The notes beneath the pieces were generated by a model. The model was not told the origin of the DNA. It did not search any database and worked only from the letters and a program-made list of their open reading frames with translations. Below are positions 40,668 through 50,355 of a stretch of 64,000 bases of DNA, piece by piece. Location of the stretch: the NCBI RefSeq assembly GCF_029360765.1, contig NZ_JARKNA010000001.1, positions 558,001 through 622,000 on the forward strand, given 5' to 3'. The DNA comes from Terrimonas pollutisoli (lineage in GTDB: Bacteria; Bacteroidota; Bacteroidia; Chitinophagales; Chitinophagaceae). The translations under genes were made by a program, and so were the position numbers. Each line of letters opens with the position of its first letter. The first letter of the stretch is position 1.

Positions 40668-41383
40668 CTTATATACCGTGCAGGGAAAAATATTTCATCA
40701 CCTCTAACCGGGACGAGAAATATAGCCGCAGCACCGCGATAGCGCCTGTGGTTTATGAGGTCAACCAGCGAAAACTCATCTTTCCCAAAGATGCGGATGC
40801 CGGTGGAAGCTGGATTGCCCTGGATGAAAATGGTAATACAGCGGTTTTATTGAACGGCGCATTTGAGAAGCATGAGCCAACTCCGCCTTACAGGCAAAGT
40901 CGTGGCCAGGTTTTTTTGGCCATCGTTACTGCTCAAAAACCGGTTTTGCATTTTCAAGTGGTTGATTTATCAGGAATCGAACCGTTTACTATTATTATTC
41001 TCGACAGGCATCATTTACACGAATGCAGGTGGGATGGCGCGGACAAATACAGCAAGCAGTTAAAAAAACACCAGCCCTATATTTGGTCTTCTGTGACTTT
41101 ATACGACAGTGATACAATAGAGAAAAGGGAAAAATGGTTCGTTGATTTTTTGAAACTTCATGGAGAGCCAACACAGAAAGATATTTTGGAGTTTCATCGT
41201 TTTGCCGGGGATGGAGATCCGGATAATGACTTGCTGATGGAAAGGGATGGTATGTTTTCAACAGTAAGTATCACCAATATTTTATTAACAAGCGACCGGG
41301 CCAGTATGAAATATATTGACATAAAAAACAATCGTACAACAGAACGAAAGATTGAACTTCTCAACACAATGGAAATGGCATGA
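40655..41383 (+). CDS. NRDE (TANGO2)-family protein
   Basis: A 242-residue protein of the NRDE/TANGO2 family: MCTVTYIP with the N-terminal Cys2, the signature TSNRDEK, GGSWIALDENGNTAVLLNGAF and a C-terminal ERDGMFSTVSITNILL. Cys2 could become an N-terminal nucleophile. Members are linked to heme or lipid handling in eukaryotes, but the bacterial role is not settled. It overlaps both neighbours (13 bases with DinB, 4 with the ATP-grasp gene). Confidence 0.9.
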   Translation: MCTVTYIPCREKYFITSNRDEKYSRSTAIAPVVYEVNQRKLIFPKDADAGGSWIALDENGNTAVLLNGAFEKHEPTPPYRQSRGQVFLAIVTAQKPVLHFQVVDLSGIEPFTIIILDRHHLHECRWDGADKYSKQLKKHQPYIWSSVTLYDSDTIEKREKWFVDFLKLHGEPTQKDILEFHRFAGDGDPDNDLLMERDGMFSTVSITNILLTSDRASMKYIDIKNNRTTERKIELLNTMEMA

Positions 41384-42450
41384 TCCGAAAAATTTTATAC
41401 CGGCCTTTTTTTATACGCCTGCTGCATTGGGAATATTGGCCCTTTCATGTGGTGTATGGGCCCATGTATGTTTACTGGCTGATGCTTTGCGCCAGGTCCC
41501 GCTCATTCTTTTTTTTCAATACGGCAAATCCATCGATCATCAATGGGGGCTTCCTGATGGAATCCAAAAAAGCGATCTATGATCTGATACCAGGGGATTA
41601 TTATCCTAAAACCATATTGTTTAAGGCTGGTGCCAGCGAAGAAAATATTTTACTTACGATCAGCGAACAGCAACTCCGGTTTCCACTGGTAGGTAAACCC
41701 GATATTGGCATGCAGGGCAAGGGCGTCAAAAAGTTGCACAATGCCAGCGAACTCTTTGCTTATGCATCGTATTCAAAAGTTGATTTTTTGGTTCAGGAGT
41801 TTGTGCCGTATGAAAATGAGTTGGGAATTTTTTATTATCGGTATCCGGACCAAACCCGGGGTCGCATTTCCGGCATTGTAGAGAAAGAATTTTTATCTGT
41901 TACCGGTGATGGCATTTCCAGTATTGAAACATTATTGCGAAAAGAAAAGCGATATGTGCTCCAGTTGGATGAGCTTCGAAAAACTTATGGTGGAAAATTA
42001 AATGAAGTGCTGGCACATGGCGAAAAATTCCTGCTGGTGCCCTATGGCAACCACGTTCGGGGTGCTAAATTTTTGGATTCAAGTCACCTGGCAGACGAGA
42101 AACTCCGCGGAGTGATTGACGAAGTTTGTCAACAGGTAGAGGGCTTTTATTTTGGTCGCCTGGATATTCGCTACAATACCCTGGAAGAATTGAGGGAAGG
42201 GAAAAATTTTTCAATCATAGAACTAAACGGCGCCGGTAGCGAACCTACACATATGTATGACCCCGGGCACAGCATCTTTTTTGCCTGGAAAGAAATTATC
42301 CGCCATTGGAACATCTTATCCCGTATCAGCCGCATCAATCACCGCTTGCTGCAAAAGCCCTATATGAAAATGACAGATGGTCTTGAAATGCTGAAGGCGA
42401 ATAAACGCTATGTAAAACTGATCAACGGTCATGAACGACAAAGGGCCTGA
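41380..42450 (+). CDS. ATP-grasp-domain protein
   Basis: A 356-residue protein, last gene of the operon. The ATP-grasp fold is visible: PLVGKPDIGMQGKGVKKL (phosphate loop), FLVQEFVPYENELGIFYYRY, GLAD-type acidic strand and FSIIELNGAGSEPTHMYDP, whose Glu and Asn are the usual Mg-ATP ligands. The D-Ala-D-Ala ligase superfamily is the closest group. The first ~55 residues are hydrophobic and aromatic (HWEYWPFHVVYGPMYVYWLML), suggesting a membrane-near start. The ligase substrate is unknown. The 4-base ATGA overlap couples it to the NRDE gene. Confidence 0.88.
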   Translation: MIRKILYRPFFIRLLHWEYWPFHVVYGPMYVYWLMLCARSRSFFFFNTANPSIINGGFLMESKKAIYDLIPGDYYPKTILFKAGASEENILLTISEQQLRFPLVGKPDIGMQGKGVKKLHNASELFAYASYSKVDFLVQEFVPYENELGIFYYRYPDQTRGRISGIVEKEFLSVTGDGISSIETLLRKEKRYVLQLDELRKTYGGKLNEVLAHGEKFLLVPYGNHVRGAKFLDSSHLADEKLRGVIDEVCQQVEGFYFGRLDIRYNTLEELREGKNFSIIELNGAGSEPTHMYDPGHSIFFAWKEIIRHWNILSRISRINHRLLQKPYMKMTDGLEMLKANKRYVKLINGHERQRA

Positions 42451-42905
42451 CTAAAGAGAACAGAGTTTCATTTTTTTTTATGACACCGATATGCACCCTC
42501 CGATTTGTGGGGATAATAATTTTTATTCTGCTTGCATTTAGCATCAGCAATCACTAAGCATTGAATCGATTCGACATTTGAACCAGTAAAATTTTCAGTG
42601 AATAATCAATGGTGTTTGATTCAACAAAATGTTTTGGGAAGATAAACCACGGGGTCAAAGAGCCGCTGAGATACACAGGGATATTTCAACCTGTCTCTTA
42701 CGTGTAGTTCAATCAAACTATGCAAGCAGTTCGGCGTAAGTTTCACGCAGAGAACGCAAAGGGGCAGTGACGCAAAGGGTCACGATTCAAATAATCTTTG
42801 TGTCCCGGTGACTTTGTGCCTCCTGTGGTTCAAAAATATTCTTACCTAAACGACAGTGAATGCGCAATGTTCAATAATAAAAGTGACCTTTAAAAATATT
42901 GCTCG
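42451..42905. other. Convergent intergenic region with repeat remnants
   Basis: About 455 bases between two convergent transcripts. Contains CGCAGAGAACGCAAAGG and CTTTGTGTCCCGGTGACTTTG-like stretches (dispersed Bacteroidota repeat type) and an AACCACGGGGTCAAAGAG stretch near 42648. No gene or clear terminator with a U-tract is visible. Confidence 0.45.
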
Positions 42906-45674
42906 TTAGCGATTAGGAGTTTCTCTTTTAATTCCCAGCTTCTTCATCCTTGCTTCAAGGGTGGTGGCATTAAGCCCTAATATTTTTGCCGCGCCTTTCT
43001 CACCACTTACTTTCCAGCCTGTTTTTTTGAGTATTTCGATGATATGTTCTTTTTCTACATCCTCCAATCTTGCGGTGGTACTAGTAGCGCCATTAGTCGA
43101 ATCATCCATTTTTTCAGTGGGTATCCAATCGCCATACTCCAGCGAACCATTGCGGCTTAAGATCATGGCCCGTTCAATAATATTTTCCAATTCACGGATA
43201 TTGCCCGGCCAATCATAAGCCATCAGCGCTTCAATGACATCGGCGGGTACATTGGTAACCTTCTTACCGATCTTGCCTTCATGTTTTTGGCAAAAATGTT
43301 TTATCAATAATGGAATGTCTTCTTTTCTTTTTCGAAGCGGAGGGCAGATGATAGGAAAAACATTCAGGCGATAGTAGAGATCTTCCCGGAATTCTTTTTT
43401 TTCAATAGCCTGTTGCAGGTTGCGGTTGGTGGCGGCGATCACCCTCACATTCACCTTCATTGTTTTTGGATTGCCTAATCTTTCAAATTCTCCTTCCTGC
43501 AATACCCGGAGCAGTTTGGCCTGCAACTCAACCGGCAATTCACCGATCTCATCTAAAAAAATAGAACCGCCATCAGCCAGTTCAAAACGTCCGATCTTTC
43601 TTTCCATGGCGCCGGTAAAAGCGCCTTTTTCGTGACCAAACAATTCACTCTCGATCAGGTTAGCCGGTAACGTAGCACAATTTACTTTTACCAACGGCCG
43701 CTTGCTGCGGTTGCTTACATTATGCACGGCCCGTGCTATTAACTCTTTACCCGTACCGGATTCTCCCAATATCAACACCGTGGAGTCAGTTGCTGCAACC
43801 TGTTCGATCTGTTGTAATACTTTTTGAAAATTGTTGCTCTTGCTGATGATCTCTTCAAAATTGTAAGTCAGCTTTATTTCTTCCTGCAGGTATTTATTCT
43901 GCGCCTGCAATCTTGCCTGTTCCTGCTCCATCAACACCTTGTCGGTGATATCGACAAACATAGTGCGGGTAAATTGCCCGCCTGCATCCGGGTTTGACCA
44001 CCATTGTATCCAGATAGGTTTGCCATTGTCTTTTCGTCTCAGTTCGAGAACAACACCACTCGTATCAGTGCCTCTGCCAATCGAGTCGAATGCTTCTTTC
44101 AATCTCCGCTGTGCATCCGGGGTATCAGGCGCCAATGTCTTTCCATATGTATAAGGGACCTCGTCCGGTCTAACTCCCAATATGCGCAAAGCGGCACGAT
44201 TAGCTTTGATAAATTTTGAATCCAGCCCTTCATGAACATAGGCAATGGGTGCTTCTTCAAAAAGATCACGGTAGCGTTGATCACTTTCTTTCAGCAATAC
44301 CTGCAGTTCGGCATTGGCGATTTTTAATTTCTCTTCAGCTTTCATTCTTTCCATTTCAGCGCCGATACGGGCTGCAAATATTTTCAGAATGGAAGTTTGA
44401 TTTTTTTCGGTGGTTACAGGTTGGGGATCCAGGGCCAGGATATGTCCTATCACTTCGCCGGTTTTACTGCTATAGATCGGTACGCCAACAGCTGATTCAA
44501 TTCCTTTTTCTTTGGGATAATTCAATTGCACATCACGGGCCATAAAAAATTCTCTTCCCGTCATAATGATTTCGCAGGGAATGCCCGCAGTATCGTATTC
44601 TATATTATCCAGGATTTTTTCGCCATCAACATAACAGAGAGTTCGCAACCTTGTTTTTTCTTCGTTGGCACATTCGGTAATTAATGCATAACGCATCTTT
44701 AGCGTGATGGTTATATGCCTTGCCAGTTCTACTAAAAAATCTTCGCCGGTCAATCCGGAAGTGGCTTCTGAAACAGTGCGAAGCAGTTCCTCTTCCATTT
44801 TTCTTTGGCGAATGTCTCTTACCGTGCTGCAGAAGTACTCATGCCCATCATGTTCCAAAAAATTATTCGTCACTTCAACCGGGTAGCGCCGGCCGTCTTT
44901 CGATTGGTGTTCTGTTTCCAGCACCTGGTGGCCAAGCTGCTTTGTTTCTTTCCAATGTGCATCCCACTCTTCCCGGGTTAATGTGGGGTTGACGTCAAAT
45001 ACCGTCATTTTATGCAACTCGTCTTCACTATATCCTGTTTCCCTGGAGACGGCAGCATTTACCCGGATAAACTTTCCATCGCTGTTTAACCAGTACACTT
45101 GTTCCCGGAGATTTTTTAACGTGGTATCATACAATTCAATTTCGTATAATCGCTGGTGGAGCTCCGCATTTTTTTTCTCAAGTTTTTTTTCGGCTTTCAT
45201 CCTCTCAATTTCGGCGCCAATGCGGGAGGCAAAAATTTTGAGGATTGTAGTTTGATTACTTTCTTCTGTAACGGGCTGTAAGTTGGAAATGATAATGTGG
45301 CCAATAATCTTGCCCGTCACGGAGCTATGGATGGGTACACCTGTAGCGGCCTCAATGCCCCGGGCTTCCGGAAATTTTTTATAGACATCCTTTGGTACAA
45401 AAATTTCTTTTCCCTGCAGGATGAGTTCACAGGGACGGCCAGTAGTGTCGTATTCGATATTATCCATAACGGAGTCGCCGTTGACCATGCACAGTGTTCT
45501 TACCTGTGTGCTGCCTTCCTCAGTACACTCAGCGATCAACGCAAACTGCATGTTTAGTGCCCGGGTGAAATTGCGGCAAAGCTCTTCCAGTAAATCTTTA
45601 CCTGCCAGGCCGGATGTGGCTTCGGAAATTGTATGCAAAATATCAGGCTTCTTGTTGGCGGCGGCTTTGGCCAT
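42906..45674 (-). CDS. Sigma-54-dependent regulator with duplicated GAF-PAS sensor units
   Basis: A 922-residue regulator. The N-terminal ~570 residues are two consecutive GAF-PAS units: each GAF opens with [19 protein letters not shown] or [22 protein letters not shown] sequence and contains NIEYDT(T/A)GxPCE and GxVPIxSSxTGxxIGHI; each PAS follows. The C-terminal half has the AAA+ domain with Walker A (GESGTGKEL), GAFTGA for sigma-54 contact, Walker B ([12 protein letters not shown]) and a Fis-type HTH ([25 protein letters not shown]). It would activate sigma-54 promoters in response to a ligand sensed by GAF/PAS. No clear -24/-12 target promoter was found in the window. Confidence 0.93.
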   Translation of the reverse strand: MAKAAANKKPDILHTISEATSGLAGKDLLEELCRNFTRALNMQFALIAECTEEGSTQVRTLCMVNGDSVMDNIEYDTTGRPCELILQGKEIFVPKDVYKKFPEARGIEAATGVPIHSSVTGKIIGHIIISNLQPVTEESNQTTILKIFASRIGAEIERMKAEKKLEKKNAELHQRLYEIELYDTTLKNLREQVYWLNSDGKFIRVNAAVSRETGYSEDELHKMTVFDVNPTLTREEWDAHWKETKQLGHQVLETEHQSKDGRRYPVEVTNNFLEHDGHEYFCSTVRDIRQRKMEEELLRTVSEATSGLTGEDFLVELARHITITLKMRYALITECANEEKTRLRTLCYVDGEKILDNIEYDTAGIPCEIIMTGREFFMARDVQLNYPKEKGIESAVGVPIYSSKTGEVIGHILALDPQPVTTEKNQTSILKIFAARIGAEMERMKAEEKLKIANAELQVLLKESDQRYRDLFEEAPIAYVHEGLDSKFIKANRAALRILGVRPDEVPYTYGKTLAPDTPDAQRRLKEAFDSIGRGTDTSGVVLELRRKDNGKPIWIQWWSNPDAGGQFTRTMFVDITDKVLMEQEQARLQAQNKYLQEEIKLTYNFEEIISKSNNFQKVLQQIEQVAATDSTVLILGESGTGKELIARAVHNVSNRSKRPLVKVNCATLPANLIESELFGHEKGAFTGAMERKIGRFELADGGSIFLDEIGELPVELQAKLLRVLQEGEFERLGNPKTMKVNVRVIAATNRNLQQAIEKKEFREDLYYRLNVFPIICPPLRKRKEDIPLLIKHFCQKHEGKIGKKVTNVPADVIEALMAYDWPGNIRELENIIERAMILSRNGSLEYGDWIPTEKMDDSTNGATSTTARLEDVEKEHIIEILKKTGWKVSGEKGAAKILGLNATTLEARMKKLGIKRETPNR

Positions 45675-45798
45675 AGATCAGGTTTCAAAAAAGATTGCCT
45701 TATAAAGTTAATGAATGTGGAAATGTAGCAACAAGGATTGATTCAAATTGTCACTTTAACGACAATGGGATAAAATGAGGTGCCGGGAGCAGTGAGTA

Positions 45799-46287
45799 TC
45801 AATTCAACTTCTGATACATAATGTATGCGTTGGTCAGCCCCTTTTCAATATGATCAAAGGCTTCTGGTATCTCGCCGATAATTTGAAAGCCGATGGTTTT
45901 CCAAAGTTGTATCGCTGCATCATTTGATTTTACCACCAGGTTAAACTGCATGGCTTTATTACCCAGTTTTTTGGCTTCTGCCAACGAGTATTCACCCATG
46001 AATTTGCCAATGCCTTTTCCCGATTTGGCCGGTGACACGGCATAGCCGGCATTGGCAATGTGGGAACCCAATCCCGGTTGATTGTCCTGTATAAAAAAAG
46101 TACCTGCGATTTCACCCTCATCCACCGCTACGTAGGTGTGTTTGTCAAGGCCACACCAATAGCTTATCCTTTCTTTTTTAGTGGATGCGGGTGAACAGGC
46201 AAATGAATCTCCTTTTCGAATGATCTTTTCCAAAATTTCCCAAACCTTATCATAGTCTGCGGCTTTCACTTTTCTTACCTGCAACAT
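45799..46287 (-). CDS. GNAT-family N-acetyltransferase
   Basis: A 162-residue GNAT protein: N-terminal VRKVKAADYDKVWEIL, FFIQDNQPG-type central strand, the acetyl-CoA loop in SPAKSGKGIGKFMGEYSLAEAKKLG, and FNLVVKSNDAAIQLWKTIGFQIIG, the canonical C-terminal motif. The substrate is unknown. It lies 124 bases from the start of the sigma-54 regulator and is on the same strand as it. Confidence 0.92.
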   Translation of the reverse strand: MLQVRKVKAADYDKVWEILEKIIRKGDSFACSPASTKKERISYWCGLDKHTYVAVDEGEIAGTFFIQDNQPGLGSHIANAGYAVSPAKSGKGIGKFMGEYSLAEAKKLGNKAMQFNLVVKSNDAAIQLWKTIGFQIIGEIPEAFDHIEKGLTNAYIMYQKLN

Positions 46288-46544
46288 CCCGTTTATTTTT
46301 AAGCGTAAGTAAAATTAAACACAGTTGACACAGTTAAATGTCCACGGGTAAATTTCAAGAATTTATAAATAGAGCATTGCCGAAAGAATCGCCGAAGGAG
46401 GTAAATGAATCGCCGAAATAGCTGTCATAATTGCCGGCTATGAAAAATGCTTTATATCGCCAATGATTAGGCATGATTGTGGAGGCATTTGCAGGATGCC
46501 AAAGAGGTGACGCCGAAGATGCGCTGGCTGCAACTCATAATCTT

Positions 46545-46552
46545 TAAATTTG
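46545..46552 (+). promoter_or_regulatory. -7 promoter box (TAAATTTG) of the sugar dehydrogenase gene
   Basis: An exact TAnnTTTG match about 20 bases before the ATG at 46573. It supports that start over the more upstream in-frame ATG at 46477. Confidence 0.5.
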
Positions 46553-46572
46553 TCAAATTAATTCATCAAAAT

Positions 46573-47826
46573 ATGTCAATCGTGAATAAAGCATTGCCAG
46601 GCCTTGTTATAGCCACCAGCTTTTTTTTAACCGCCTGTGGTAATCAGAGTCAGCAGGAAAAGGAAAGCAAACAGGTAACGACGGATACAAGTTCCACCCA
46701 TGTGTCTGTGGAAACAAAAAAAGCCAACACGGATTATAAACCAGCATTTGCCGGGCAGACAAGAATTGCAGCGGTAAAAACAAAATCCGCTTTTGAAGCT
46801 AAAATAATTACCAAAGAATTGAAAATGCCCTGGGGAATCACCTCACTTCCGGATGGCCGGTTTTTGATAACAGAAAAGGAGGGAACAATGCGTATAGCCA
46901 GCGCCGATGGTGCTACCAGTGCACCTATTACCGGTATACCTGCCGTTGATGCCAGCGGACAGGGTGGCTTGTTAGGATTGACCATTGATCCTGATTTTTC
47001 GAGCAACAGAATGGTATATTGGTCTTTTTCTGAAAAGAAAGCCGGTAAAAATCTTACAGCGATAGCCAAAGGAAAATTATCAGCCGACGAGAAAAAAATA
47101 GAAAATGCTATGGTTATCTATAGGGCAGAACCAGCTTATGATGGCAGTTTGCATTACGGTGGCAGAATTCTTTTTGATAAAACAGGCAACCTGGTCATCA
47201 GTACCGGCGAAAGATCTGATAAAGAAACAAGACCACAGGCACAGGATATTAAGTCAGCATTAGGAAAAATCATTCGCATTACAAAGGATGGACAACCTGC
47301 AGCCGGTAATCCATTTGCGAACAATTCAGCAGCGAGGCCTGAATTGTATTCATACGGTCATCGCAATGTGCAGGGCTTAGCATTTCATCCTGTTACCGGT
47401 GATTTATGGGAAACAGAGTTTGGTCCAAGAGGTGGTGATGAGGTAAACCGCGTTGAACCCGGCAAAAACTATGGCTGGCCTAATATCACCTATGGAATTG
47501 AATATAGTGGTGAAAAGATTGGTGACGCCATTCAGCAAAAAGAAGGCATGGAACAACCGGTATATTATTGGGACCCGGTGATATCACCAAGCGGCATCAC
47601 TTTTTATAGCAGTGATAGCATTCCTGAATGGAAAAACAATTTATTCATTGGTGGTTTAAGCAGTACCCATATTGCCCGGTTGGTAATTGAGAATAATAAA
47701 GTGGTGGGTGAAGAAAGATTATTATCCGAAGAAGGACAACGCTTCAGGGATATAACGCAAGGAAAAGATGGTGCTTTATATGCGATTACGGACGGTGGCA
47801 GATTGTACAGGATCAGTAAGAAATAA
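46573..47826 (+). CDS. PQQ-dependent aldose-sugar-dehydrogenase-type lipoprotein
   Basis: A 417-residue lipoprotein (LPGLVIATSFFLTACGNQ; lipobox LTAC) with a six-bladed soluble-glucose-dehydrogenase propeller: MPWGITSLPDGRFLITEKEGTMRI, GQGGLLGLTIDPDF, YDGSLHYGGRILFDKTGNLVISTGER, YSYGHRNVQGLAFHP, WETEFGPRGGDEVNRVEPGKNYGWP and DPVISPSGITFY. These match PQQ-dependent aldose sugar dehydrogenases, which oxidise sugars to lactones in the periplasm with PQQ and Ca2+. PQQ biosynthesis genes are not in the window. A strong terminator follows. Confidence 0.92.
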   Translation: MSIVNKALPGLVIATSFFLTACGNQSQQEKESKQVTTDTSSTHVSVETKKANTDYKPAFAGQTRIAAVKTKSAFEAKIITKELKMPWGITSLPDGRFLITEKEGTMRIASADGATSAPITGIPAVDASGQGGLLGLTIDPDFSSNRMVYWSFSEKKAGKNLTAIAKGKLSADEKKIENAMVIYRAEPAYDGSLHYGGRILFDKTGNLVISTGERSDKETRPQAQDIKSALGKIIRITKDGQPAAGNPFANNSAARPELYSYGHRNVQGLAFHPVTGDLWETEFGPRGGDEVNRVEPGKNYGWPNITYGIEYSGEKIGDAIQQKEGMEQPVYYWDPVISPSGITFYSSDSIPEWKNNLFIGGLSSTHIARLVIENNKVVGEERLLSEEGQRFRDITQGKDGALYAITDGGRLYRISKK

Positions 47827-47847
47827 AACCGATTTTACCTGATATTG

Positions 47848-47886
47848 ATAACAAGAGCCTTTCATTAAAGGCTCTTGTTATTTTAA
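47848..47886 (+). terminator. Rho-independent terminator after the sugar dehydrogenase
   Basis: A 14-15-bp stem (ATAACAAGAGCCTTT with AAAGGCTCTTGTTAT) with a 4-base loop, followed by TTTT, ends 60 bases after the stop codon. The perfect pairing makes it a convincing terminator. Confidence 0.9.
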
Positions 47887-48019
47887 AAAATTTGATTGAT
47901 AAATTGTGTCACCCATTCGGGGTTTTCGTTCATAAATAAGGTTTTAATGGTTTGTTTGTTAATTGACACGGTAAAAATGTTTCAAAAGCAAAGGTGGTAC
48001 AATCGCCGATCCCGTGTGA

Positions 48020-48178
48020 TTTGTTACTGAAAGCGGTGAAGGGAGAGATTACGACAATGATGGAAACAAACAAATGTTTATTGAATGGGCAAAAAAATCA
48101 GGAAAACCTTGCTATTTTCTGCCAGCAAATCCGATCTTAATTAATAATTTGCCTTCTACAGTTCATCCCAAAAAATAA
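48020..48178 (+). other. Short open frame without a start, in a 433-base gap
   Basis: After a TGA the frame stays open for 52 codons and reads EGRDYDNDGNKQMFIEWAKK, then SGKPCYFLPANPILINNLPS. It looks protein-like but has no ATG until codon 19 and no recognisable family; it may be a remnant of a lost gene. The rest of the gap has no clear features besides the terminator above. Confidence 0.3.
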
Positions 48179-48259
48179 CAATTCATCGTCAATAATAACA
48201 ATTCATGCTGCGCCTGAAGCCTGTGCGGGGTTCAAAAAGATAATTTAGATATACAGCGC

Positions 48260-49315
48260 ATGAGTGAGTTATTTTACAATATGAAGGCATTGAGCTACAG
48301 TAGTAAAGAAAAGCTAATAGGTGTTTTGATCATACCGCCGGTAGCCATTGTGATCAACTATTTTGTATTTGGGGCGATCTATTTTGAGAAATGGCGTTAT
48401 TTCCTGGTCCCCACTTTAGTCACCAGCATCGTCGTGTTGATCATTTATATACTCTGTGGGATGATCGCCACGATACTGCTGAATCGTTTCCCTGAATATC
48501 ACCAGACATTTAAGCGAATAGGTATTGAACTGCTTTGCTTTGTAGGTATAATGGCAGCCGCCATCACTATTTTGTTTTTCGGCTATGAGTATATCGACAT
48601 ACAGGGCATGCCGGTAAAAATGGAAAACTATTGGTGGGTGGTGATCGTAGGTGCTACCTGCAACCTGCTTGCCACCAGCTTTAATGAAGGTGCCGCCTTT
48701 TTTGAAAAATGGCGGGAGGTGGTGGATGAGTCGGACCAACTAAAAAGAGAAAATCTGCAAAGCCAGTTGGAAGGATTGAAGGGACAGGTGAACCCGCATT
48801 TTCTTTTTAATAGTTTGAATTCCCTTTCCTCGCTTATCAGTGTTGATCCTGACCAGGCAGAAAAGTTTTTGGATGAGATGAGTAAGGTGTACCGTTACCT
48901 GCTCCGAACCAACGAAGAAGGGCTTACGACACTTGAAGCCGAAATGCAATTCATCCATTCTTATTTTCACCTGCTAAAGACAAGATATGGTGATGGGCTT
49001 GAGATGGAGATCCGTATCAATGATAAATACAGTAGCTATCAGCTGCCGCCGCTCACCCTGCAAATGCTGGTGGAAAATGCCGTCAAGCATAATATGATCT
49101 TAAAGGACAGTCCGCTTCATATCCTGATTATGACGACCAATAGCGGTAAGCTGGTGGTCACGAATAACCTGCAGCGGAAAGACCGCATGGTGTCTTCCAA
49201 TAAGGTGGGACTAACCAATATTGTAAAAAAATATCGCCTGATGAAAAAGGAGGAGATCAGTGTGCGGGACGACGGTAAGGAGTTTGCTGTAGTTGTTCCG
49301 TTGATACAACCTTAG
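48260..49315 (+). CDS. LytS-type sensor histidine kinase
   Basis: A 351-residue kinase. The N-terminal ~150 residues hold four hydrophobic helices (LIGVLIIPPVAIVINYFVFGAIYF, FLVPTLVTSIVVLIIYIL, IGIELLCFVGIMAAAITILFFG, WWVVIVGATCNLLATSF). The His-kinase motif is GQVNPHFLFNSLNSLSSL with the phospho-acceptor His, and the ATPase part has LQMLVENAVKHN, LTNIVKKYRL and GKEFAVVVPL. It has no periplasmic sensor domain, so the ligand is unknown. The LytTR response regulator starts 200 bases downstream and is the expected partner. Confidence 0.92.
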   Translation: MSELFYNMKALSYSSKEKLIGVLIIPPVAIVINYFVFGAIYFEKWRYFLVPTLVTSIVVLIIYILCGMIATILLNRFPEYHQTFKRIGIELLCFVGIMAAAITILFFGYEYIDIQGMPVKMENYWWVVIVGATCNLLATSFNEGAAFFEKWREVVDESDQLKRENLQSQLEGLKGQVNPHFLFNSLNSLSSLISVDPDQAEKFLDEMSKVYRYLLRTNEEGLTTLEAEMQFIHSYFHLLKTRYGDGLEMEIRINDKYSSYQLPPLTLQMLVENAVKHNMILKDSPLHILIMTTNSGKLVVTNNLQRKDRMVSSNKVGLTNIVKKYRLMKKEEISVRDDGKEFAVVVPLIQP

Positions 49316-49515
49316 GCATAACTTGTTTCCGGTTTCCTGTTGCTGGTAACCCAGAATTAAGACTCGCGGACTCAAGGTCAGACCTCATACTTCCTGCCTT
49401 TACAACTCATACCGGAAAAAATCAGTTCATCCTTAGAATATAGCAAATAAAAGGTGTTGCTGTTTTGTAATAGGTTTGGTTGAAGTATCTTGCTGAAACA
49501 CACAAAAACTGAGCT

Positions 49516-50298
49516 ATGAAAGTATTAATCATCGAAGACGAGGAGTTGGCAGTCAAGAAACTTCGTAAAACCCTGGAAAGTGTTGACAGTTCTGCTGAAG
49601 TAGTAGGCGTGGCCGACAGTATCCGTTCCTCTGTAAGCTGGTTGGAACAAAATCCAACTCCCGACCTGATCCTGATGGACATCGAGCTGGCCGACGGGCA
49701 GAGCTTCGAGATATTCGATAAAATTGAAGTGAAAAGCACTGTTATTTTCACTACTTCCTACGACGAATATGCGTTAAAAGCGTTTAAGGTAAACAGTGTG
49801 GACTATCTGCTGAAGCCTGTGCAAAAAGAGGACTTACAGACTGCGTTGAATAAGCTGAAAAACCTGCAATCCATGTATGGCAGCAATAATACCCCGGCTG
49901 ATCCACTGAATGTAGACAGCCTGGTAAAAGAGTTAAGACAAAAATTGCAACCCAAAGAATTCCGCAAACGGTTTTTAGTAAAACATGCCCAAAAGCTCAT
50001 TAGCATTGAAGTACAGGACATCGCTTATTTTTATAGCGACGGGCGGCTCAACTTTTTCAAGACCAATGACAATAAAAAATATGTAGTGGATTATACCATG
50101 GATGAACTGGAAGATATGCTGGATCCGGACCGGTATTTCCGCATCAGCCGTTCCTTCTATGTTTCCATTGGCAGCATCGACCAGATACATGATTATTTTG
50201 GCAACCGGCTTTTATTAAATCTTAAACCGGCAGTGGATAAAGAATCGATCGTAAGCCGTGAAAAAGTAGCCGACTTTAAAAAATGGATGGGGAAATAG
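49516..50298 (+). CDS. LytTR-family response regulator
   Basis: A 260-residue protein with a receiver domain (residues 1-120; IIEDEELAVKKLRKTL, phospho-accepting Asp in PDLILMDIELADG, TTSYDEYALKAFKVNSVDYLLKP) and a LytTR DNA-binding domain (about 155-260; FLVKHAQKLISIEVQDIAYFYSDGRLNFF, DPDRYFRISRSFYVSIGSID). It is the partner of the LytS-type kinase upstream and would bind a direct repeat operator. It is separated from its kinase by 200 bases, so each has its own control or the space holds an operator. Confidence 0.93.
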   Translation: MKVLIIEDEELAVKKLRKTLESVDSSAEVVGVADSIRSSVSWLEQNPTPDLILMDIELADGQSFEIFDKIEVKSTVIFTTSYDEYALKAFKVNSVDYLLKPVQKEDLQTALNKLKNLQSMYGSNNTPADPLNVDSLVKELRQKLQPKEFRKRFLVKHAQKLISIEVQDIAYFYSDGRLNFFKTNDNKKYVVDYTMDELEDMLDPDRYFRISRSFYVSIGSIDQIHDYFGNRLLLNLKPAVDKESIVSREKVADFKKWMGK

Positions 50299-50316
50299 CA
50301 AGAGAGATTGTTACTA

Positions 50317-50349
50317 GTTACCGGTTACCGGAAACTGGCAACCGGTAAC
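50317..50349. terminator. Bidirectional hairpin between convergent genes
   Basis: A perfect 10-bp stem, GTTACCGGTT (50317-50326) with AACCGGTAAC (50340-50349), with a 13-base loop. It lies between two convergent genes, LytTR and the propeller kinase, and TTTTCTTATA follows on the plus strand. Probably a terminator for both. Confidence 0.6.
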
Positions 50350-50355
50350 ATTTTC

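Noticed and set aside
45770..45792. Sequence ATGAGGTGCCGGG similar to the MITE terminal repeat
   Set aside because: Only part of the end matches, no opposite end or target duplication is found nearby; chance similarity is more likely.
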